Assembly (NCBI GenBank): GCA_009733715.1
Contig: WMKJ01000011.1
Location: 62,001 to 126,000 of the forward strand
Origin: Herpomyces periplanetae
Lineage: Eukaryota > Ascomycota > Laboulbeniomycetes > Herpomycetales > Herpomycetaceae
DNA: 64,000 bases
Direction of reading: 5' to 3'
Part shown: one piece after another, positions 23,786 through 35,579 of the stretch
Layout of the letters: every line of letters starts with the position of its first letter
How positions within the stretch are numbered: the first letter of the stretch is position 1
Program-made: the position numbers and the translations under genes
The notes under the pieces: model-generated
Told to the model about the DNA's origin: nothing
The model's input: the letters and a program-made list of their open reading frames with translations, nothing else
The model's database searches: none

Positions 23786-26700
23786 GATGAATTGGGTAGC
23801 GTGGTGCTGAGATGTTGGACTACGTGCAAATTTTATGAAATGCACATGTAGTAAAGGTATGGGCGAAGTTGAAATGAGTGATTGGGGGGCGATTGGTTGT
23901 TACGGGTGAGTATGATGAGTTTGGCGAGATGTATGGAGGAAATGAGGACATAGGAGGATACTGATGTTTCCAATTGGGATGCAACGTTGGATTGTTTAGG
24001 AGAAACGGTGCAGCGGTTATACTGAGTTTGACGGACGGATGAAGGAAAGGACAAGACGGGGAACGAAGGACGGTATGAAACGTATAAGGGGTAAAAAAGT
24101 TCTCCAGGTACAGAATAGAGTGGATGTTGAGTCAAGGTAAAAATAATTGAGGCGGAGTGATGCGGATGCAAGAAAGACAAACGTTTGAGGAGGTAAGGGG
24201 CAAGTTTGTGACACTATGACAGTTAAGAGAGTGGACAAAATGAGGGGAACGAAGTCTATGGGTGATCAAGTGATGAAATTCAAGAGCTGAGAAACCATCG
24301 AGAAAAATAGAGGGATCTGGTAGAAGTGCGGGAGAATGGAGGTACGAAAATGCTCTTAATATAGAGATTTGATGATTTGATTGCGAACGATGAGGGCAAG
24401 GGAAGCCTTATTAGTATCGGCGAGAGAGTGATGTTTAGGCGTGTAGTAAAGAGTTTAATTTAGATGATCTGGCAAGGATTAGGTTGAAGTTTAAGAACGA
24501 CAATAAAAGGAGAGAGCATTGAGGGACAATAGGAATGAAGAGATAGACAATTGCGAAGGATTGTCAGTTTGAGCGGGAGATATAAAGGTAAGTTGATTGA
24601 GCCAACATCTGAAGATTATAATTAATGGCAGGTGAAGAAAATTGTCAGGGAGAACACGGTAATGATTTGAAGTGGATGATGGAAAGCAAGGGGATTGAAT
24701 GATGAAGATGATAGAATTTATTGACAAATTATGTAGGAATAATGTAGTTAAACTCGACTCTTGAATGTTTAGACTACGAAAAAGCCTTTTTAATCCAAAA
24801 TAATCGGAATAAAGTGGAAAAGCTGAGGATTAAATGACGTCAGTATCCTTAACATAAGATGAGACGAAGAACCTTAAAGGGCAAGCTACTGGATGAACAA
24901 TTGCCCAAAATGGAAAAAAGATGAGACGAATAGATATGGAGCGGGAAAGTGCAAAGGTATGTGGGCAGGAGGGGAAAGTGGAGAAGGAGCAACGGGAGGA
25001 AGCGGGGAGGAATTGTTGGGGCAAGGGACTGGGAAATGGGGGATTGAAGTAGTTGAAGATGTTAAGAGAGTAAATGGTTCAAGGGATTGGTGCTGGGCAG
25101 TGGGCGGTTAAGTTTGTGAAAAATGTGTATGTGTGAGAGCCTTCTTTGCTTATTCTTTATTCTTTGTTTGACTGGTCGAGACAGCGTAGTGAGATTAACT
25201 GGCAACTGTCCATCCTACGACTCACAGACAATCCAGATACTAGCAGGTTAAAGGTCTTCTCATGAATTTCACGATTGGCGTACTTGGAATCTTGGTTCGT
25301 TAATTCCCTATCTCTTTGAGCAAAAGTTTACGTACATACGAACAAGTTTTACATTTAACCTCAGACAAGTGAAAGATACCAACTTCGCTCGCTGTAACTA
25401 GTATAACTATGGCACTTGCATTCACTTCAGTAGCACTTATCAAGCAAATACATCTTTATTTGGGTGGACATAGTTTAACAGATGTAAGTGTGTACGTTAA
25501 TCCAGTAAATCAATCATTCTGAGATGAACCAAACTAGCTTTATGAAAGTCCCGTGGTATGATATGAGGTTCGTGTGTACGCCGTATGCACTACCGATATC
25601 TATTTTGGTACTATTTGAATTCTAGTGGTTTGCGTTAATCGCTGTTGCTGGTATTAGTCGTTGTGTTATACGCCTCAAGCCATTCAATTTTGATTATGGT
25701 ATTCGATTTGTATATGTAAATTATACATGTACGTACACTTTTATGGGTAACTTGACGCTTTAGCGGTCGGTCATTTTCAAGTCAGATTCGTTAGCCTTAA
25801 GCGCACGTCGTGTCAGACATTGTAAGTTTCGTTCGACTTTGTCGCAACAGTTGGTCAACTAAACATGAATTGAAAATATGAATTTGTCATGTATGAGAAT
25901 ACAGTAATTGGATATTTGGTTTATACGACTAATTGGTCCTTGTGCTCAACCGTGCGTGTTTTCATGGACCATTGAGGCTGCACCAGTGTTTATTGACCCC
26001 GCCTAACCAGATTCGCATGTGTGTTATCTCTTCCGTTAAGCTGATGTACTTATCCCAGCGTATAAGTGCTAGTTATACGTGTGTTGTACACAACTTATGC
26101 ACCGTTGAATATTGTATATGTATATTGAATATTGTACATGTATAATTGACGATAAAAAAATAAAAAGTGTACACGCGAGAACTAGAGACGCAAAGTTCTA
26201 CTAGTGTACTTGCGTCAAACTACCTGATAAACATTGTCACTGAAAAATTGTCTCGCTCAGGTTAAACAATGCTGGACACTTAACTGTTGTTACTAGAGTT
26301 TATCAAATCGATAAGTTACATTTGCCTTATCTTTAGCGTTACTCTTTTCTTCAGTTTATCCTTTAAGAGAAGAGCTATATTCACATTGTTTGTTAATATG
26401 TCTAGCTAGGCTATCAGCCTAAAGCTTAACCTAATGAAACGCAACACGAAATAATCTTTGACGCGCTTAATGGGTCAATGGTAAATTGATTTTTACCAGT
26501 TTTAAAACTACCTACTCATGGATTAATTTAACTTGATTTTAGCAACGTAGGTTTACGAAATCGCAAGTGATAATAGCTTGTAATTCTTACACAACCTGTT
26601 TACCGGTACTCATTAACACTTTGAAGCGTTTGTAACGCGTAGAAAACCGTCACACGAACGGCAGTGCATTGAAGACTGACAATTCTGGTAGCGCATGCAT

Positions 26701-27751
26701 TAGCACACCACCTTTTCGAACGGGATTGAGAGGGGTGGACTTTAACACGCATACGTGACGGATAGAGGTAGCATCACGTTAACGCGTGTTTTATGAGCGC
26801 GAGTTGCATGAAACATGAGATTGTCTAATAAGTTGTCGCTTGTTATGTGTATGCGGGTGCAGGTGCCGATGCGTATACGCGAGTTAACTGTTAAACAACC
26901 GTTGAATACTTCGTAGTCCAGGTAATACGAACGCGCGGGACTTGACGTGGAGAAGAGCATTTATGCACATCGCTTAGTTACATGAAATAGCATACTTCAA
27001 GCGTTAACGTCAACTTACTGATTCGTTCATGACCATTTAATATTGTGACTTTTCATTTCGAATACTGCTGTAATACTATTGGGAGTTTTAGACTTGCCAC
27101 TCACAATGCAACATTAATAGGGATCCCTTGACTATTACTGATAAAAATTGCATTTATAAATATATCTATAGTGTAAAATTTCTCCCAGATCATATCTTCA
27201 ATGGTTTGTAAAGTTAAACTAGTATGTGGACGTATTCGTTTAGTATAATATTCCAATTATCCCCTTGGTCCATATCTATTAGCTAGGTCAATTACACATT
27301 CCATATCCTATATGATCAATTACTATTACAATTGAAGTATAATTGACTGTATTGTTAATAGAAGTATCCCTTTGATAAATGTTCCACGTACTACTCAACT
27401 TCACCCTTTTACAATAAGTAAATCATGGGCTTGGTAATAAAATTATCTCTTAGAGTGAAATATTTGGTGTCAAAATGGATTTCTTGCTGCAGATCACGAC
27501 CCCAAAAACACGATTAGTCAGCTGATGCCATGTGACAGGGTGTCGGGAGTGGAAAAATGATTAAACGAGTAAGGCAAAATGGCGCGTTCAAGAGATTGAA
27601 CTGTTTGAATCACGTTTGAACGTATCGCGAAACGGGATTTTGAAGGAACTTACTTTGAGATGTTGTGAGCGAAAAGAAAGGGTATGGATGGGTGAATTAT
27701 AAAATCTTTACAAGAGGATAGGTTGGGACAGATTCGTGGCGTGGGTTGGCA
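23786..27751. other. Large gene-free region between divergent genes
   Basis: From 23,790 to about 25,110 the plus strand is purine-rich, matching a C/T-rich sense leader for the minus-strand 1,202-aa gene. From 25,130 to 27,700 the composition is balanced, stop codons are frequent in all frames, and short frames have no family resemblance. It contains a 20-bp tandem duplication at 26,105. It serves as the divergent upstream region of the orphan gene and PEX2. I looked for tRNA B-box and 5S-like signals and saw none. Confidence 0.5.
26105..26144. repeat. 20-bp tandem duplication
   Basis: TTGAATATTGTATATGTATA is followed at once by TTGAATATTGTACATGTATA, differing at one base. It lies in gene-free DNA. 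Confidence 0.75.
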
Positions 27752-29569
27752 ATGTTTCTGGAAAATGGGGTTACGGCAAGCCAGGTTAACAGGATGGAAA
27801 GAGGGTTAAATCGAATTCAGCAATTCCAAGCACAGTTGGAAAAGGTTTCTCACGGATTATCGAATAATGTTTCGCAGGATAGATGGAATAGTTCGCCACA
27901 AGATACTCCTGTATCAGGATCATGTACACTTTTAGGCGGACTATCGCTACCAATACACAGCATAGCATGCGCTGGTCGATCGGCTTGGGATACGCTTACG
28001 GGGAATCGTGGTACTAAACCAGCGTTCCGGGTCGGTCAGTTAGACGCTGAATTGCTTGATGAAGAATTGCTAAGTGTGCTCAAAAATTATGTTGTGGATG
28101 GACTGAAATATTTAAGGGTAAGTTTATCATGTGTGTACACTCATTGGGGGAATTTTGCAGGTTATAGGATGGCGCGCTATGGTTTAATACTTGTGCGGTT
28201 TCATGCGTAGCATTTAGTATATGAATTGCTAACTTATTTGATTGGTGTGTACATGGGGGGTGGATATATTTGATTTTGGATGAACTAGCCAAACTTTGCT
28301 CTGGACTTTTCCGCGGAGATTGATGTAGCATTGCGAGCTTTGCTATTTAAAGTATGCTTTTGGGATCGAAACACTTCGTATGGAGCTTATTTACAAGGTT
28401 TACAATACGTGAACGCAGCGGGTTCATGGGGAGACTCGCATCAACGAGTGTTTGCTGCACCAACCCGGCTTCAAAAAACAATTTACGGAATTTTCAACGT
28501 TTTTGGAGCATACGCATGGCAAAAATGGGAGGAATACTTGCTAAAGCGTGAAGCAGATAGTGATGAAATTGACTCTGAAGTATACACAAAGTTACTACGA
28601 TGGAATATTGTCATCGAAACCATATATTCGGTAATTTCGACGGTATCATTTTTAGCATTTTTGGTTAATGGGCGGTATCGGACAATACTGGATCGAGTAG
28701 CAAGAGTGCGATTAGTACCAACATTTTCGACATATTCAAGACAGGTTTCGGTAGAATTTCTCAATCGTCAGCTAGTTTGGCATTCGTTTACAGAGTTTCT
28801 TTTGTTCGTATTGCCGTTGATTGGTGTAAATCGTTGGCGAATAGGTTTACGACGAAGTTGGGGTTTAATCCTGCGAGCAGCGCGACGCTTACGATTATCA
28901 TCTCGATTGACAGATTCACAAAACCAGTGTGACACGAAAAAAGGCAAGGGTAGATTATACGCTCTTCCGGAACGAATTTGTGGAATTTGTTACATTGAAC
29001 AAACGTCTGGGACATCATTTATGGGAGGGAGTTCGGATTATTATGATGCGACTGTATCGATGGATTTGGACACGGCTGGAATGGGAGGTATTGTTGGATC
29101 AATGCAACGGGACATTACCAATCCGTATACCGCGATGCCGTGCGGGTGTGTGTACTGTTATATTTGTTTGGCTCGAAAACTAGAGAATGAAGATGGAAAT
29201 GAGTGGGCATGTCTGCGATGTGGAGAAAGGGTAACTGGTTTAAGGCCGTGGAACGGGGATCTTTTAGAGGATAAACTTCAAGCTAATTACATGAGTGATA
29301 TATCAACGGACGAAAAAGATCATGACGATAGCGGTGTACCATTGATGCAAGTAAATCCACAGCCCATATCTGATGAACTGGAAGACCATGGAACTAGGAG
29401 CGGGAGGGGATCATTGGCTGGTCATGAAAGGATAGGCGGCGGGGGAGGGATGTTTACAGAAGCGTTTGATACACGAGAGTTTCGGGGATGGACGAGCTCA
29501 TCAGACGAGGACACGTCTGTCAAGGCGGACTGTTCAGATAGTGACGAACTTGATGGAGTATATTCGTGA
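27752..29569 (+). CDS. PEX2: Peroxisomal RING E3 subunit Pex2, 548 aa
   Basis: Two exons, 27752-28117 and 28289-29569, phase-0 intron of 171 nt (GTAAGT...CTAG). Joining gives LKYLR-PNFALDFSAEIDVALRAL, the usual Pex2 reading. The N-terminal half is the Pex2/Pex12 membrane domain, with RVGQLDAELLDEEL as the hallmark at the end of exon 1 and hydrophobic stretches between residues about 180 and 310. The C-terminal RING (about residues 352-432) reads CGICY...ITNPYTAMPCGCVYCYIC...CLRCG; the position usually held by His in RINGs is Cys (CGC), which I recall in other fungal Pex2 proteins. Pex2 works with Pex10 and Pex12 in the peroxisome membrane to ubiquitinate the import receptor Pex5. An acidic tail of about 100 residues follows the RING. 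APRT follows 217 bp downstream on the same strand. Confidence 0.95.
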
Positions 29570-29786
29570 GCCAGTAGGCAACCACCACCTTATCATGAGG
29601 TACGATGAAATCTGGTTCTTGCATGGATACAGGGCGAACAACCGGGATTGGTCGCATGAGTGGAAATAAATGATTTAGTCATAGTTGAACTGAAGCTGTT
29701 GGATAGTTTGATGGGATGGTGTGTGCGTATTGTAAGGTCGACTTTAGAAGGAAATATTCCAGTTTACGAAGAGAGGAAGGGAAAAG

Positions 29787-30449
29787 ATGCCGCAACCGAT
29801 GGATTTGGAAAAATTGCGCGAGAAAGTGAGTGAATCGTTAAGGCAATTTGTGGATTTTCCTCAGCCGGGAATTATATTCGAGGATATACTGCCAATCTTT
29901 AGGGATACTGAGTTGCACGCACAACTTGTGAATGGACTTGCAAAGTATTGTTTAGATTATATTAAAAGTAGTGGATGTTCGACAGTCAAGATTGACGCTG
30001 TTGTAGCTCTTGAAGCGCGAGGATTTCTCATTGGGCCAAGCTTAGCGTTGGCTTTAAACGCGGCATTTGTGCCGGTTCGAAAGCCTGGCAAGCTACCCGG
30101 CGAATGCGAAACAGTTTCGTATAATAAAGAATACGGTTCTGATGTATTTCAAGTGCAGCGCAATGCGATTCTCCGTGGATGGAAGTGTGTAGTAATTGAT
30201 GATTTGTTGGCAACCGGTACGTGTTTGGAATCGTATGAGCGACATGATTTTCCACGTTGGAAAATACTTCGAAATAGTGTGTGATGGATTAATCGTTATT
30301 TTTTAGGTGGATCAGCTAGTGCTGCTGGATCATTGATTCGAAAGTCAGGCGGTATAGTTATGGAATACATTTTTCTTGTCGAGCTTTGCGCTTTGCACGG
30401 ACGAACCCAATTAACCGATGCGCCTGTCTTTGCATTGCTTCAGAAGTGA
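29787..30449 (+). CDS. APT1: Adenine phosphoribosyltransferase, 190 aa
   Basis: Makes AMP from adenine and PRPP in purine salvage, in the cytosol. Two exons, 29787-30216 and 30307-30449, with a 90-nt phase-1 intron (GTACGT...TTTTAG) that splits the PRPP-binding motif: CVVIDDLLATG joins to GSASAAGSLIRKSGG. Also visible: the N-terminal DFPQPGIIFEDILPIF block, VVALEARGFLIGPSLALAL, and the flexible-loop residues KPGKLPGE. Length equals the usual 180-190 residues. The end is typical (MEYIFLVELCALHGR). An ATG five codons downstream (Met5) could also serve, but the 29787 ATG is the first. Confidence 0.96.
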
Positions 30450-31004
30450 ATTAGCTACTTTAACCCTTTCTTTTTAACTATTATCCCCAATATGTTGATA
30501 TAGTATTATTTAGCATGATACACTTCGTTTACACATGTATATTTTAGCAATCGTACACACTTTTCCATAGCCTACAATCACTTTATTTTGCCTTGTTGCC
30601 CATGTACCCGTTTGGGACTTTTCCCACTCCAACGCTGCGCCTCCATGCGTATCGTGGCCGTGCGGGATGACAATAATTTGCGCGCGTCGTTCAGCTCCAC
30701 TTGGCACAGAATTCCCTGGTCGTGTTCAATTTTTAACTCTTTGCCTATTCCGTGAATGAATCTATTCGCAAAGCCTGCGTGTTCTACGCTATTTTACGCG
30801 CGCTTGTACACTACACGTACGTAGGTCTTGAATTTTCTTACGCTTGCCTAGCTTCAAAAAAACATTACCCGGGGCAAAAGAAGCCAAAAAGCATAGGCAC
30901 GGCACTCTCTCTTGTTAACGCTGTCGCGACTAACTTGAATTTGACTTGATCTAGAACTTTTCCGCTCTAACGTCCAAGGTTTTCATACCGTTAAATCAAC
31001 ACGC
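30450..31004. other. Intergenic region upstream of the RidA-like gene
   Basis: No supported frame. It is rich in CG-containing words such as TACGCGCGC and ACACGTACGTAGG just upstream of the next gene. It is presumably the 3' end of APRT and the promoter of the RidA-like gene. Confidence 0.5.
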
Positions 31005-31657
31005 ATGTCATCCTCCCAACACGCTATTCTATCGCGAGAAGCGTGCCCGCGTAAGTTCACTTATACCATATGATTTTTTGTTGGATAAATACACGTACGC
31101 GTGTGCGCGCGCACACCTCCTCTATCCCCTTGTGTCTAACTATACGCTCTATCATGCTCTTTTTTTTAGCCGCGGGTCCGTATGTAAGTATTTGAGAAAC
31201 CTTCTCTACTCGCTCGCGCGTTACTGACTTGTTTGCACATCGAGTCGCAAGCAATTGTCGTTACTGGGTCTCCTACCCTTCGACATATTTACGTATCCGG
31301 TCAAATTCCGGCCGATAAAACTGGAACGCTCGTCACTGGCACCATTGGTGAATTAACAACGGCATGCTGTGAGAATATGCGCGCTATACTCCGTCATGCC
31401 AACTGTGATCTGAAAGATGTTGTCAAGGTAGGTGATTGCGTTCGTAAACCCGCTGATCAACAACTAACACAACCTGCATGAGCGTTCAGACCACCGTTTT
31501 CCTTGATGATATGGCTAATTTCGATGCCATGAACACCGTTTACGCTACTTACTTTCCACACAAGCCGGCCCGTAGCTGTGTTGCCGTTAAGCAACTACCA
31601 AAAGGTGTACCGGTGGAGATTGAAGGGATTGCCATCTCCGAATCGAGTTCAAAGTAG
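31005..31657 (+). CDS. RidA/YjgF/UK114-family protein (Hmf1/Mmf1-like), 136 aa
   Basis: Four exons: 31005-31050, 31170-31183, 31245-31427 and 31490-31657; the sum is 411 nt. Exon 2 is only 14 nt (CCGCGGGTCCGTAT), flanked by TTTTAG and GTAAGT, and is needed to give the family N-terminus EACPPAGPYSQAIVV. Later blocks are IYVSGQIPADKTG, ENMRAILRHANCDLKDVVKT, TVFLDDMANFDAMN, FPHKPARSCVAVKQLPKG and VEIEGIAI, covering the whole family length. The Arg of PARS is the ligand-binding residue known in RidA. The family removes reactive enamine/imine intermediates of amino acid metabolism. With only 15 residues before the core and no basic presequence, the cytosolic Hmf1-type role is more likely than the mitochondrial Mmf1 type. 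Confidence 0.95.
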
Positions 31658-32219
31658 GTTGGACTCACAAATACTGGGCAGACTTGCCGATTTAAAATTG
31701 AATTGTTGTTCTATCTTGTAAACGTTGAATTAAAAAAATAAATGATCAAAGTCTGATTGATTTGCGTACATATACGATAACAGAACACCGAAACTATGAT
31801 TAGAGGATGTACGAAGAGATAGGAGTAGCGTTGGTTCAAATGTGATTTAATAGAATGAATTGTTAATCGACACAACCTACCACGAAGAAAACACATTGAA
31901 ATGTATAAAATGGGTGAAGAAAAAAAGTAGAACGGGCGAACCAAGGCATAAAGAAACACAGTAAAACGAACAAACTGCAAAGAGAAAAATAGTCAAGTAC
32001 TCAGCTTTGCCTTTTTGAGTTGTAGAAAGGACTGGATAGCTCAGGACGAATGGAGGCGGAGACTAGACATCGGGGAAGGGTAGGCGATCTGTCTGGTTCA
32101 TTGAATTAAGGAGTATGGACGAAGAAGAAAAACGAGGAAAAACGCCCAAGAGAAAGGAGAAACAGACCTCTGCAAGGAATGCGATTAACAGCAAGTTCCA
32201 AAAAGAAGAGTCGAAGGAA
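31658..32219. other. Convergent intergenic region
   Basis: Between the RidA-like gene (plus) and the BuGZ-like gene (minus). It holds only 3' flanks; short frames are not supported. Confidence 0.5.
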
Positions 32220-33993
32220 CTATACGGCCAGAACAAGACCAGAGTTGCAGAGTTGGGAAGTATAAGCGTAACGGGGAAGTGAAGCCATTTTTTCTTCGGG
32301 ACTTAGCTCATTATCAGCATAAACTAACCGGAAAGTTTTTTCTTTCCTTTTCTTCGACGTCTGATTTGCGACGTTATCAACATTAGATGGGTTAGCGAAA
32401 GACTCTGGTGATGTGGTCGTAGCGGCGGCAGCGGCAGCAGCAGCAGCATCAGCTTCACGTTCGGCACTGGCGATGAGTTCGTCAACGGAAGCTTCAGTAG
32501 CAGCAGATATAACTTGATCATTCAAACGAGAACTAAGATATCCCGTATCGGGTAAACCTGCAATATCGGAAAGATTAGGAAGATTTGCCATGCTAACAGA
32601 GTTAATAAAGGATGGTGATGGCATCGCGGCGGCGGTGATTGCGACGACGGCGGTGGCGGGCTGTGAAGATATATTAGCAAAGCTCGCTGAAGAAGTAGCT
32701 CCGTTCAACTTATTCATATCTGATTCTGAGCTCATCGCCGTAGCATTCGTCATTAATCCATTTGTCGTGATATTATTATTCGATATAGCTGAACCTCCTG
32801 GCGGTGTAGCCTTTATCACAGACGGAATAGACATTGGAGCTGAACTTCCAACCACGAGTGTGCATGACAGCGACGACGATGAGCTTATAGGTAAATTAGT
32901 AGACGGGTTAGATCCAGGAATTAGCATTGATGGTACATGCTGGTTTGAATTTCTGAAAGGACCGGAATATCCATGCATTCCTCCTGTATTCGCAGTTCCT
33001 GCACCTTGATAATTCGTTCCATGGGTTGCAAATTGTGCTGATGGTAAAAAGGGTGTCGGGTAACCACCCACAAAGGTTGTTTGTCCTGCATACATTGTCG
33101 GAGGTGCAACTGGAGACTGAACCCCATACACACCCGGAGCAGAATAAGCTGGAGTATATGGAGTATGAATTGAACCTTGTGGTGAATATGATGGGGTAAA
33201 GTCTGGTCTGATAGGTCCGGGAGGTGCAACAAGCGATTGAGTAGCGGGGTACGTGGAAACAGGTACAAGCTGGTACAAATAAAAGTTTTTAAGATTTGTA
33301 TGAGTTAGCAATTTGCTCAGAGATGGAAAACAATTCGTATTTATAAGGTGGTTTAATGTTAACTTACGCCTGGATATGAAGTCATAGGTACAGATGAAAC
33401 TGTAACATTGGAAATTGGAGCTTCAGGCGTTGTACTTTCACACTCGCCTGCGGCAATCTTAGCTCTATGTTCAGCTAAACGTTTCTTGATATCTTCTGGA
33501 CTTTCAAATTTCGGCTTTTTAACGTTATTATGACTACCCATACCCGGCGCAGGATTTCCAGTTGTGACCTGCCGTTTAGCCTGGGCTTCAAAGTATTGTT
33601 GTAGCACTCTCTGGTTATGATTTTGAACAACATCTTCAGGAATACCCTCCATGCCAAATATCTCTACTTCTAGACCTTGTCTGTGGGGGAGGGCGTTATC
33701 AACTGCAGTAAGTTGTTCCTTGTGAACTTGACTCATATGAACGGATAAGCCTGGTAAAAGAAAAAAAGCGTCCATGTTAATAAATAAGATCAGGGCAGAG
33801 CGAAGGGTAATAAAAAATAGAACATACCACCCGCTGTATTCAATCGCCGTCCACATCTCTCGCACTTGAAATGCTTTGCCTTCTGGTGAGAAATGAGAAT
33901 TTTTAAATCATCAAAATCGCGCTCACAGTAGTAGCACCACGGTCTGCCGAGAATCTCTTCGATGTCGGGGTGATGGCGCTTTTTCTTACCCAT
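32220..33993 (-). CDS. BuGZ/ZNF207-like zinc finger protein, 532 aa
   Basis: Three exons: 33993-33828, 33750-33368 and 33269-32220. Introns are 77 and 98 nt, with donors GTATGT and GTAAGT. The N-terminus [15 protein letters not shown] leads into two C2H2 fingers: C20, C23, H36, H41, then C44, C47, H60, H65 (the second finger is split by intron 1 after residue 55). Then comes [17 protein letters not shown] and [15 protein letters not shown], which match ZNF207 closely. The middle is a Pro/Tyr/Gly-rich low-complexity region, an Ala run and Ser/Thr-rich sequence. Near the end (residues 501-517) [17 protein letters not shown] resembles the GLEBS motif by which BuGZ binds the checkpoint protein Bub3. 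By family it would act in the nucleus and on the spindle as a Bub3 partner. The identification of the fingers is firm; the GLEBS call is from memory. Confidence 0.88.
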
Positions 33994-35579
33994 AACTTGA
34001 GCTGAAAACTATTGCGATTCAGATACTACCCGAAACAGTTCGTATGTTAAAATTCTCTACTTTAACTAACTAAATATTTCCAGTTCTATATAATAAAAAA
34101 GGGAAAATATAGTCGCTTTACGATTAATCACGTCGACTCTAACCAAAAGTTTAACACGTTTCAGTTAAGATAAAGAGACAGTATGTAGAATGATGCAGAG
34201 AATAGTCCAATGTATAAGGTAAACCTTGGAAATTTTCGAAACATCCAATTAACGTTCCTGACAAACCATATTAACTTCCCGTCCATGTAAAATCCACGTT
34301 CAAGAAATAAACCAAGTGGAAAAGAGAAGATATTTTGTTAAATCGTCGTGACATCGCTTCAGAGTGCGTTCGGTTTCTTTAACGCGCGCTTCAAGGCGTC
34401 CTTACTAAGCCACTTATGTAATCACTGCTTGTGTGGCGGTGTGTGCACGTGATGTGCTGTGTCCGCCGGTGGGTGTGGCTGAGTGGAAGTAAGGTTGGTG
34501 ATGGTGTTTGAGAAGGGAATATGAAGCTTTTGGAGATGTGTTTAGCTTATGGTCAGAATATGATTTGGTGGCATTATAAATCGAAATAAATTCATGCCTT
34601 TGAATTAGCCGGGTATCTTCCAATCTTTCATACTCATACATCACCGTCAGCTCCACCCAAACCCTTTCCTCTTCATTCGTATTATATAATCGCACGTATT
34701 TTGGCGTGTATAAATGGTTGGAGTTGAGAAGATTTCGACGAAATATTTTGAAAGTACGACGATTTGTGCGGGAATAAATTCAAAGTCTGGAGTTTATTAC
34801 GATTGAACGAAAAAGTTTATTTGTAATATCTTCAATTTGTGACTTTCTTGTTTATGCGTTCGCTGGGGTGAGGTATTCCCGCTGCCATCGTACTCATGAA
34901 CATTCGAGATGCACAGCTTTTTCGCAACGTTCTGTTGCTTTGAAAGCTAAACTATACATTTCCCTGAATTTGGTCTCTGTTGTTTCAACAGCAAGTACTG
35001 TTTTAACACAATAGCACAAACATATTATACGGGTTACCCAATGCACTCTACACATGACTCTATTTAGTGCAAGCTTTGTGCGATTTAGTTTTATGTTTAG
35101 CATTGCCAAAACCATACGGAAATTCATAGTTTACGCTGCTTCATTTCAAAAGTAATATTTTACTTTACCAAAGCTGCGTATCTCCAAATGTCCGTACATT
35201 CTGCTACCCTCTTAAATCCCTTCAATATGCGTCCTCTCACCTTACACAAAACACCTGAATTCTAGACATCATACTAACAAATATATTTCCCATTAAATCG
35301 CCCCGCCTTACTTCCCGTAATCAACACTTCCTATCCAACTAAACTATCTCTCTACTTGCCCATTCATTCCCTTACTCCACTTGGTTAGCCGTTCGCCCGC
35401 ATTTGAACCTCCGAAGTCACGTGCCACATCTGGATTTTCTCGGGCAAATCCACGATAATACGCGCTTCGCTCTGGCGAAGATTGCGCTGTTTGGCAAAAC
35501 GAGCATGAATTTTTCTAATACTAATTAATTTATTACTTGAACTATTTGTGGTTCAAGATATGCTTGTTGTTTAGTTAAT
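33994..35579. other. Divergent upstream region of BuGZ-like and SLX4-like genes
   Basis: No recognised gene. CACGTG sites lie at 34,446 and 35,418. A minus-strand frame at 34,414-34,695 and one at 34,894-35,127 are short and unrecognised; the first has a stretch that could be coding (EYERLEDTRLIQRHEF) but has no ATG before it. Confidence 0.45.

Noticed and set aside
34414-35127. Minus-strand frames of 93 and 77 codons upstream of the BuGZ-like gene
   Set aside because: The BuGZ-like protein is complete without them. The first has no ATG at its start. One stretch of it looks protein-like, but there is no second line of support.
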